A stretch of 5,568 nt of DNA from Thermoanaerobaculia bacterium (GTDB taxonomy: Bacteria > Acidobacteriota > Thermoanaerobaculia > Multivoradales > UBA5704). The stretch is from positions 1 to 5,568 of the forward strand of contig JAICSG010000309.1 of NCBI GenBank assembly GCA_025937035.1, read 5' to 3'. Below, piece by piece: positions 1-4,561 of this stretch (position 1 is the stretch's first letter; every line of letters starts with the position of its first letter). A program made the translations under genes and the position numbers. A model generated the notes under the pieces. That model ran no database searches, was not told the origin of the DNA, and worked only from the letters and a program-made list of their open reading frames with translations.

Positions 1-1211
1 AGGGGAAATTCACCGACCTGATCAAGCGGGAGCTGGTCGACGTCCGCGAGGACGGCTCCTTCCGCATGAACATGGATTACTTCGGCTATCTCGACGGCCT
101 GGCGATGACGAACGACCGGTTCGCCAAGCTCTTCGGGGGGCCGCCCCGGCCGCCGGAGTCGCCCATCACCCAGCGGGAGATGGACCTCGCCAAGTCGATC
201 CAGGAGGTCACCGAGGAGATCGTCCTCAAGCTGGCCCGCCACGCCCGCGAGATCACCGGCAAGCGCAACCTCTGCATGGCCGGCGGCGTGGCCCTCAACT
301 GCGTGGCCAACGGGGTGCTGCTGCGCGCGGGGATCTTCGACGACCTCTGGATCCAGCCCGCGGCCGGAGACGCCGGCGGGGCCCTGGGCGCGCCGCTGGC
401 GGTCTGGCACAACGCCATGAACAAGCCGCGCACGGTCGGCCGTACGAGCAGCGGCAAGCCGAAGGACGCCATGCAGGGGGCGCTGCTCGGCCCCGAATTC
501 GGCCGGGCCCAGATCAAGGAGTTCCTCGACGCTCAAGGGTACCCCTACGAGGAGCTCTCGGACGAGGAGTGGGCGGGGCGGATCGCCGGCATCATCGCCG
601 GGGAGAACGTCATCGGCCTCTGCCAGGGGCGGATGGAGTTCGGGCCGCGGGCGCTGGGGGGGCGGTCGATCATCGGCGACGCCCGCAGCCCCAAGATGCA
701 GTCGGTGATGAACCTGAAGATCAAGTACCGGGAGAGCTTCCGGCCGTTCGCCCCGAGCGTGCTGGAGGAGCGGGTGTCGGACTACTTCGAGCTCGACCGC
801 CCGAGCCCGTACATGCTGCTGGTGGCGGACGTGGTCGAGCGCCGGCGCATTCCGAAGCGGGGGGACGAGCGCAACCTGCCCTTGACCGAGTGGGTCAACC
901 GGCCGCGCTCGGACGTCCCCGCCATCACCCACGTCGACTACTCGGCGCGCATCCAGACGGTGGGGGAGGAGAGCCCGCGCTACCACGCGATCCTTCAGGA
1001 GTTCGAGAAGCTCACCGGCTACGGGGTGATCGTCAACACCAGCTTCAACGTGCGGGGCGAGCCGATCGTCTGCACGCCCGAGGACGCCTACCGCTGCTTC
1101 ATGCGCACCGAGATGGACTATCTGGTGCTCGGCCCCTTCCTGCTGGAGAAGAAAGCCCAGCCCAAGCTGGAGGAGAAGGGGGACTGGCGGCAGGAATTCC
1201 AGCTAGACTAG
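1..1211 (+). CDS. Carbamoyltransferase, NodU/CmcH/TobZ family (5' partial)
   Basis: The 5' end is cut off: the reading frame is open from the first complete codon at 3, and the residues before the ATG at 66 (GKFTDLIKRELVDVRE) still read as family sequence, so that ATG is internal. About 402 residues are visible of a family usually near 580-620. These enzymes transfer a carbamoyl group from carbamoyl phosphate, via a carbamoyl-adenylate, to hydroxyls of sugars, Nod factors or antibiotics in the cytoplasm. The visible part holds the end of the Kae1-like actin-fold domain (AGGVALNCVANG at about 279-314 and QPAAGDAGG at 354-380) and then the YrdC-like carbamoyl-adenylate-forming domain, with its signature RMEFGPRALGGR at 630-665 and NTSFNVRGEP at 1035-1064. 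The metal-binding His residues of the N-terminal domain lie outside the window. The DUF5989 gene starts 21 bp after the TAG stop. The family is clear; the acceptor substrate cannot be told. Confidence 0.95.
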   Translation, partial: GKFTDLIKRELVDVREDGSFRMNMDYFGYLDGLAMTNDRFAKLFGGPPRPPESPITQREMDLAKSIQEVTEEIVLKLARHAREITGKRNLCMAGGVALNCVANGVLLRAGIFDDLWIQPAAGDAGGALGAPLAVWHNAMNKPRTVGRTSSGKPKDAMQGALLGPEFGRAQIKEFLDAQGYPYEELSDEEWAGRIAGIIAGENVIGLCQGRMEFGPRALGGRSIIGDARSPKMQSVMNLKIKYRESFRPFAPSVLEERVSDYFELDRPSPYMLLVADVVERRRIPKRGDERNLPLTEWVNRPRSDVPAITHVDYSARIQTVGEESPRYHAILQEFEKLTGYGVIVNTSFNVRGEPIVCTPEDAYRCFMRTEMDYLVLGPFLLEKKAQPKLEEKGDWRQEFQLD

Positions 1212-1232
1212 AGAGAAGGCAGGAAACAAACC

Positions 1233-1397
1233 ATGCGCAAGGTCCGCTATTTCGGCTCCATCCTGGGTGAGATCGTCCAGTTCGCCAGGCAGAACAAGGT
1301 CTACTGGATCGTCCCCCTGGTGCTCATCCTGGGTCTGGTCATCCTCCTGGTCGTCACCAGCCAGGCCACGGCGCCGTTCATCTATACGCTGTTCTAG
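1233..1397 (+). CDS. DUF5989-type single-pass membrane protein (54 aa)
   Basis: A small 54-residue protein beginning MRKVRYFGSILGEIVQFARQ. Its middle is one strongly hydrophobic segment (about residues 24-42, WIVPLVLILGLVILLVVTS), and it ends in ATAPFIYTLF. The layout of a short basic cytoplasmic head with G-E-x-x-x-F, an N-K-x-x-W-I/L-x-P entry to the helix, and a C-terminal APFIYTLF is what I recall for DUF5989 proteins, which are repeatedly found next to carbamoyltransferases and SxtJ-like membrane proteins in exopolysaccharide and secondary-metabolite clusters. The start is the ATG 21 bp after the carbamoyltransferase stop, with an AGGA ribosome-binding sequence 8 bases before it. It is probably translated from the same mRNA. 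The function is unknown; a membrane anchor or assembly partner for the biosynthetic complex is inference from the conserved neighbourhood. Confidence 0.85.
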   Translation: MRKVRYFGSILGEIVQFARQNKVYWIVPLVLILGLVILLVVTSQATAPFIYTLF

Positions 1398-1414
1398 GGG
1401 CCGCCTCTCCATCC

Positions 1415-1448
1415 GGAGTGTCGGCGCCTGCGCACGGGCGCCTACTCC
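1415..1448. terminator. Candidate bidirectional hairpin between convergent genes
   Basis: An imperfect inverted repeat sits where the DUF5989 gene and the minus-strand toxin gene converge. The outer arms GGAGT (1415-1419) and ACTCC (1444-1448) enclose inner arms GGCGCC (1423-1428) and GGCGCC (1437-1442) around an 8-base loop, with a 3-versus-1 base internal bulge. It overlaps the toxin stop codon. There is no T-run on either side, so it is not a canonical intrinsic terminator; it may still serve as a 3' end-stabilising or pausing structure for both transcripts. Confidence 0.35.
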
Positions 1449-1921
1449 CCCACGAGCGCGAGCGCCTTGTCGGCGACCGCTTTCGAGAGGTACATGCCCC
1501 GCGCGATCAGATCTCGGACGATCGGCCGGGCCAGCGGGATCATTCCCTGACGTTTGGCCCGCAGGATGATCCCAAGGGTGCCGATGAACGGAATCCCGTG
1601 CCATTGAGCATAGGACCTCCCCCTCTGGTCATCGAGAACGGCAATGGTTCCCGGACGGGACAGAGCCCAAGCGAGCACCGAGGCTTCTCCCTTTCCGAGA
1701 TCCCAGGCCAGAAGCGTTTCCGGAATGGAGGGCGACGGAACAACGGAGAGCCATGGAGCCGCCTGGACATCCCGCAGAACGGCGTCATCCTTGGCCCGAA
1801 TCTCGTCCCGAACAGGCTCAGGGATGAGGAAGACAGGCGCCAGGGCTTTGAGGATGGGAAGGTTGCCGGTCCGGGCGAGGTAGATCAAAGGCGAGGCGTC
1901 GACTGCCGGCGCCTCAGCCAA
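1442..1921 (-). CDS. DUF3368-type PIN-domain toxin (VapC-like)
   Basis: A 159-residue PIN-fold protein, predicted to be the ribonuclease toxin of a type II toxin-antitoxin pair. It opens with the family signature VDASPLIYLAR (residues 7-17), which supplies the first metal-binding Asp (D8). Further candidate acidic residues are E35/E40 (PEPVRDEI), E79 (GKGEASVLAWA) and D97/D98 (AVLDDQRGR). The downstream GTLGIILRAKRQGMIP (residues 114-129) and RGMYLSKAVADKAL (141-154) match the tail typical of DUF3368. Translation seems to start at TTG (1921-1919): no ATG or GTG precedes D8, and GGGAG lies 7 bases upstream inside the antitoxin gene. The start overlaps the antitoxin end by 8 bp, so the two are translationally coupled. 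All the expected acidic positions are present, so it looks intact. The RNA target cannot be inferred. Confidence 0.88.
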   Translation of the reverse strand: MAEAPAVDASPLIYLARTGNLPILKALAPVFLIPEPVRDEIRAKDDAVLRDVQAAPWLSVVPSPSIPETLLAWDLGKGEASVLAWALSRPGTIAVLDDQRGRSYAQWHGIPFIGTLGIILRAKRQGMIPLARPIVRDLIARGMYLSKAVADKALALVGE

Positions 1922-2165
1922 TCTCGATCTCCCGCTTCAGCTCGTCAAAATCCACCTGAAAGACGTCGATCTTCCGCGCGGCGAGCTCGTCGATGAAGTC
2001 CGCCCGGGGAATGCCCGCGATCTCCGCCGCCCTTCCCTGAGAGACCAGCCCACGCCGGAACCAGTCGATCGCGGCGGCCAGCCGTACATCCTTCTCCACC
2101 TCGCTGGGGGACTTCCGAAGCGCTGAGAGCGCTCCTTCGGGAACCTCGATCGTCAACGTCGCCAT
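1914..2165 (-). CDS. UPF0175-family antitoxin (83 aa)
   Basis: An 83-residue protein of the UPF0175 family, the usual partner of DUF3368 PIN toxins. Residues 1-10 (MATLTIEVPE) form a beta-strand start. The helical centre contains the family signature VSQGRAAEIAGIPRADFID (residues 41-59), a predicted helix-turn-helix that could bind DNA. The acidic and hydrophobic tail VFQVDFDELKREIEIG is the likely toxin-binding part. I choose the ATG at 2165 because GGAGG lies 5 bases before it; the in-frame GTG at 2171 falls inside that ribosome-binding sequence. The gene precedes and overlaps the toxin gene, the normal antitoxin-first order. On the minus strand a TACAAT box lies at 2188-2183, but I see no matching -35 box. 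Autorepression is family expectation, not shown here. Confidence 0.87.
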   Translation of the reverse strand: MATLTIEVPEGALSALRKSPSEVEKDVRLAAAIDWFRRGLVSQGRAAEIAGIPRADFIDELAARKIDVFQVDFDELKREIEIG

Positions 2166-2202
2166 TACCACCTCCGGCTCCTATTGTAGACCCAGGCCGT
2201 GG

Positions 2203-2282
2203 TTGCGTCCCCCCTCTCCAAGGCTCGCCAGCCGGTTGCCGCAGCGTCCCACACTTGCCGTCCCCTCGCCCTTGGGACACAA
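2203..2282. promoter_or_regulatory. Cluster of TTG-N-GTCCC motifs, possible operator
   Basis: The divergent region between the antitoxin gene and the DUF2318 gene contains a repeated short motif: TTGCGTCCC (2203-2211), TTGCC-GCAGC-GTCCC (2236-2250, split by an insertion), TTGCCGTCCC (2255-2264), and TTGTGTCCC in reverse orientation (2282-2274). The last two form an imperfect inverted repeat whose arms fall on the candidate -35 and -10 boxes of the DUF2318 promoter. This is what a repressor site would look like, but short GC-rich matches arise easily by chance. Confidence 0.35.
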
Positions 2283-2283
2283 T
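2255..2283 (+). promoter_or_regulatory. Candidate sigma70-type promoter of the DUF2318 gene
   Basis: TTGCCG (2255-2260) and CACAAT (2278-2283) each match the consensus at 4 of 6 positions and are separated by exactly 17 bases. Only 9 bases separate the -10 box from the ATG at 2293, so a start about 7 bases downstream would give an mRNA with almost no leader. In keeping with this, no ribosome-binding sequence precedes the gene. Confidence 0.45.
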
Positions 2284-2292
2284 AGCCGCGCG

Positions 2293-2766
2293 ATGCGTCG
2301 TTTCAAACCGGTTCATGGTGTGCTGATCGTCCTCGCCGTCCTGGGCGTGATCTGGGGGGCCGAGGTGGCGCTGGAGGGCCGGCTCAACTCGTCCGGGTTC
2401 CAGAAGGTGTCGCCCGACCGCGGGCAGGTGCGGATCAACGTGGCGGATCTGAAGCCGCAGGAGGTCCGTTTCTTCCAGTTCCTCAACGCCGGCAACCAGG
2501 AGGTGCACTTCTTCGTGGGGCGCGACAAGGAGGGGCAGCTTCAGGTCGCCTTCGACGCCAACGAGCAGTGCGCCAAGTTCAAGCGGGGCTATCGCCACGA
2601 GGGGGAGTGGATGGTCTGCAACAAGTGCGACAAGGCCTTCCGCCTCACCGGCATCAACTCCGGGGGCGAGGGGTGCTCGCCCATCCCGGTCCAGCACCAA
2701 GTCGCGGGCTCGGAGCTGGTCCTCGCCGAATCCGACATCCTCCGGGGGTGGCGGCTGTTCCATTGA
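2293..2766 (+). CDS. Membrane-anchored DUF2318 (FtrD-like) metal/Fe-S domain protein
   Basis: A 157-residue protein. Residues 6-27 (PVHGVLIVLAVLGVIWGAEVAL) form an uncleaved-looking signal anchor after the basic MRRFK, so the domain should face the periplasm. Residues about 55-157 match DUF2318: an E-V-x-F-F/Y-x-F strand, VHFFVGRDKEGQLQVAFDA (71-89), KRGYRHEGEWMVCNKCDKAF (97-116) and a late EGCSPIPV (127-134). Cysteines visible are C93, C109, C112 and C128. In the relatives I recall, the first pair reads F-D-A-C-x-x-C; here it is FDANEQC, with Asn90 in place of the first Cys. In FtrABCD-type iron uptake this domain is fused to a larger membrane protein; here it is a stand-alone anchored form. 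A role in periplasmic metal or electron handling is inference. An in-frame start at 2203 would add about 30 residues before the anchor and is rejected. It probably has its own promoter. Confidence 0.82.
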   Translation: MRRFKPVHGVLIVLAVLGVIWGAEVALEGRLNSSGFQKVSPDRGQVRINVADLKPQEVRFFQFLNAGNQEVHFFVGRDKEGQLQVAFDANEQCAKFKRGYRHEGEWMVCNKCDKAFRLTGINSGGEGCSPIPVQHQVAGSELVLAESDILRGWRLFH

Positions 2767-2807
2767 CGGCCGTTATCGCTTGAGACAACTGACGTGAAAT
2801 CAGCGCT

Positions 2808-2836
2808 TTGACGGCCAGCCCGCGATGTTGTATCTT
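2808..2836 (+). promoter_or_regulatory. sigma70-type promoter for the mglB-mglA-TPR-yvcK operon
   Basis: TTGACG (2808-2813, 5 of 6 consensus) and TATCTT (2831-2836, 4 of 6) are separated by exactly 17 bases. The -10 box ends 24 bases before the ATG at 2861, leaving a leader of roughly 17-18 bases that contains GGAAAGG. The 9-mer TTGACGGCC at the -35 box also occurs 45 bp upstream at 2763-2771, but that copy has no -10 partner. This is the best-looking promoter in the window and the only one I find ahead of the four following genes. Confidence 0.6.
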
Positions 2837-2860
2837 CGCCCGGTCCGGAAAGGTTAGCCA

Positions 2861-3352
2861 ATGTGTGCAGACTTCGTGCTTTACGAGGAGGAATTCAAGC
2901 ACCTTGAGGAGGCCCTGCGCCGTCTGCGCCAGGAGGCCAACGCCAAGGCCGTCTTCCTGATCGACAAGAACGGCCAGCAGATCGCCTCGGCGGGGGAGAT
3001 CGAGCAGTTCGACACCACCTCGCTCGCGTCGCTGACGGCCGGCAACGTGGCCGCCACCGACGGTCTGGCCAAGCTGATCGGGGAGCGGGAGTTCTCGGTG
3101 CTGTTCCATGAGGGTCAGCAGGACCACATCCACATCTCCATCGTCGCCAAACGCGCCATCCTGGTCGTCATCTTCGACGACCGCTCCTCGCTCGGTCTCG
3201 TCCGCCTGCGGGTCAAACGGGCCAGCGTGGATCTCGAGAAGATCTTCGAGGTGATGCTGCAGAAGGGCGAAAAGGGAGCCCAAGGGTCGATCCACGCGAG
3301 CCCGTTCTCCGAGATCACCGACGACGACATCGACGCGCTCTTCGGCGAGTAG
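2861..3352 (+). CDS. mglB: MglB-like roadblock/LC7 domain protein, GAP for MglA
   Basis: A 163-residue protein resembling Myxococcus MglB (about 159 residues), the homodimeric GTPase-activating protein that stimulates GTP hydrolysis by the polarity GTPase MglA at the lagging cell pole. The roadblock fold spans about residues 7-135: helix 1 YEEEFKHLEEALRRLRQEA, strands AVFLIDKNGQQIASAGE (30-46), the conserved TTSLASLTAGNVAATDGLAKLIGE (52-75), EFSVLFHEG (77-85), HISIVAKRAILVVIFDDRSSLGLVRLRVKRA (91-121). The C-terminal tail SPFSEITDDDIDALFGE (147-163) is acidic and resembles the tail I recall in many MglB homologues. I take the ATG at 2861, which has AAAGG 7 bases before it. A GTG at 2876 would give the shorter MVLYEEEF start seen in relatives but lacks a ribosome-binding sequence. 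The mglA gene follows after 57 bp, which supports the assignment strongly. Confidence 0.93.
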   Translation: MCADFVLYEEEFKHLEEALRRLRQEANAKAVFLIDKNGQQIASAGEIEQFDTTSLASLTAGNVAATDGLAKLIGEREFSVLFHEGQQDHIHISIVAKRAILVVIFDDRSSLGLVRLRVKRASVDLEKIFEVMLQKGEKGAQGSIHASPFSEITDDDIDALFGE

Positions 3353-3369
3353 GCGCGGAGCGCGACGCC

Positions 3370-3388
3370 CGCCGGCGGCGGACCGGCG
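3370..3388 (+). other. GC-rich hairpin between mglB and mglA
   Basis: Within the 57-bp gap, CGCCGG (3370-3375) and CCGGCG (3383-3388) can pair around a 7-base loop. There is no T-run, so it is unlikely to terminate transcription. It could modulate mRNA decay or the ratio of MglB to MglA, but in DNA this GC-rich the structure may be incidental. Confidence 0.25.
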
Positions 3389-3409
3389 CCTGATGAGGCA
3401 CGGAAGACG

Positions 3410-3994
3410 ATGACTTTTATCAATTACGCCAGCAAAGAGATCAACTGCAAGATCGTCTACTATGGTCCCGGCCTGTGTGGGAAGACGACCAATCTGCAGT
3501 ACATCTACAACAAGACCGCCCCCGAGTCGAAGGGCAAGATGATCTCCCTGGCGACCGAAGCCGACCGGACGCTCTTCTTCGACTTCCTGCCGCTCGACCT
3601 CGGGAGCATCCGCGGCTTCACCACCCGCTTCCATCTCTACACCGTCCCCGGCCAGGTCTTCTACGACGCCAGCCGCAAGCTGATCCTCAAGGGGGTCGAC
3701 GGCGTGGTCTTCGTGGCGGACAGCCAGGAGGCGCGGATGGAGGCGAACATCGAGTCGATCCGCAACCTGGAACAAAACTTGAAGGAGCACGGGTTCGACC
3801 TGGCGACGATCCCCTACGCCTTGCAGTTCAACAAGCGGGATCTCCCGAGCGTGGTACCGGTCGAAGAGATGTATCGCACGCTCAATTACAAGCGCGAGCC
3901 CACCTTTGAAGCGGTGGCGACGACGGGGGTCGGCGTCTTCGACACCCTGAAGTCGGTCGCGAAGCAGATCCTGATCGAGCTGAAGAAGCGCTAG
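3410..3994 (+). CDS. mglA: MglA-like Ras-superfamily GTPase, cell polarity switch
   Basis: A 194-residue small GTPase that aligns by eye with nearly the full length of Myxococcus MglA (195 residues), a cytoplasmic switch that marks the leading pole and controls motility machinery in its GTP form. The G1 P-loop is [10 protein letters not shown] (residues 19-28). The switch I region [11 protein letters not shown] (49-59) contains Arg53, which corresponds to the intrinsic arginine finger of MglA. The G3 motif is TVPGQ (78-82), with Thr in place of the usual Ras Asp and the catalytic Gln82. The G4 motif is NKRD (141-144), and ATTGVGV (170-176) covers G5. All residues needed for GTP binding and hydrolysis are present. 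The ATG has GGAAG 4 bases upstream. It lies directly after its GAP gene and 12 bp before the TPR gene. Whether it drives motility or only polarity here is unknown, since no motility genes are in view. Confidence 0.96.
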   Translation: MTFINYASKEINCKIVYYGPGLCGKTTNLQYIYNKTAPESKGKMISLATEADRTLFFDFLPLDLGSIRGFTTRFHLYTVPGQVFYDASRKLILKGVDGVVFVADSQEARMEANIESIRNLEQNLKEHGFDLATIPYALQFNKRDLPSVVPVEEMYRTLNYKREPTFEAVATTGVGVFDTLKSVAKQILIELKKR

Positions 3995-4006
3995 CGAAAG
4001 GGAGCC

Positions 4007-4561
4007 ATGGCCAAGGCCGCTGCCAAGAAGACTCCAGCGAAATCCGAATCCAAGGCCGCCGCACCGGTCCGGCCTTCGGACGCCGATCCCGCCCTCGACG
4101 CCCTCAGCGAGGGTCTCGCCGCCCTCCAGGGGAAGGACTGGGCGAAGGCCGTCGAGCGGTTCGAGGCGGCGGTCCGGGAGAGCGACCGGCCCGAGGTGCG
4201 GGACCGGGCCCGCCAGTATCTGATGGCGAGCCGCCAGAAGGCTCAGGGAGCCGAGGGGGAGAAGCCGGCGAAGGGCGCCGAGCCCGACCCCTACCTCCAG
4301 GCCGTCTATGAGAAGAACCGGGGCAACCTCCAGGAAGCCCTGGAGATCAGCCGCAAGGGCGGGCGGGACCAGAAGGACGAGCGCTTCGCCTATCTGACGG
4401 CCTCGGTCCATGCGATCGAGGGCCGGTGGGACGAGGCGACTCAGGCGCTCAACAAGGCGATCGAGCTGAACCCCAAGAATCGCGTCCATGCCTTCCACGA
4501 CCCCGATTTCGCCGAGCTCCGCAAGAACCGTGACCTCCGCCCCCTCTTCGGCCTCTCCTGA
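4007..4561 (+). CDS. TPR-repeat protein in the mglBA operon
   Basis: A 184-residue protein with no signal peptide, so probably cytoplasmic. Residues 1-20 (MAKAAAKKTPAKSESKAAAP) form a disordered Lys/Ala-rich tail like those of histone H1-type proteins. One TPR-like helix pair spans about 27-60 (LSEGLAALQGKDWAKAVERF). After a charged linker (77-93), a second unit covers about 95-120 (YLQAVYEKNRGNLQEALEIS), and the clearest TPR is at 125-160 (AYLTASVHAIEGRWDEATQA, then LNKAIELNPKNR). The C-terminus HDPDFAELRKNRDLRPLFG is a closing motif common in TPR proteins. GGGAG lies 2 bases before the ATG, rather close. The gene begins 12 bp after mglA and overlaps the following yvcK start if GTG 4530 is used. 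TPRs mediate protein-protein contacts, so an adaptor role for MglA or the YvcK-like protein is a plausible inference. I do not recognise a named orthologue. Confidence 0.85.
   Translation: MAKAAAKKTPAKSESKAAAPVRPSDADPALDALSEGLAALQGKDWAKAVERFEAAVRESDRPEVRDRARQYLMASRQKAQGAEGEKPAKGAEPDPYLQAVYEKNRGNLQEALEISRKGGRDQKDERFAYLTASVHAIEGRWDEATQALNKAIELNPKNRVHAFHDPDFAELRKNRDLRPLFGLS

Noticed and set aside
569..1270. A second plus-strand frame inside the carbamoyltransferase gene
   Set aside because: It is a +1 shadow with Arg/Ala/Gly/Pro-rich translation; the carbamoyltransferase motifs are continuous in the other frame, so there is no frameshift.
2203..2292. Upstream in-frame start for the DUF2318 protein adding 30 residues
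   Set aside because: The extension is Pro/Arg/Ser-rich, would put 30 residues ahead of the signal anchor, and would lie across the promoter candidate.
1945..2763. A 272-codon minus-strand frame spanning the antitoxin gene, the intergenic region and the DUF2318 gene
   Set aside because: It crosses two genes supported by family signatures in other frames and has no recognisable domain.
2763..2816. Direct repeat TTGACGGCC (2763-2771 and 2808-2816) as a tandem promoter or operator
   Set aside because: The upstream copy overlaps the DUF2318 stop codon and has no -10 box at 16-18 bases; a single 9-mer repeat is weak evidence.
3370..3388. Hairpin after mglB as an intrinsic terminator separating mglB from mglA
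   Set aside because: No T-run follows and the two genes work as a pair, so termination here is unlikely.
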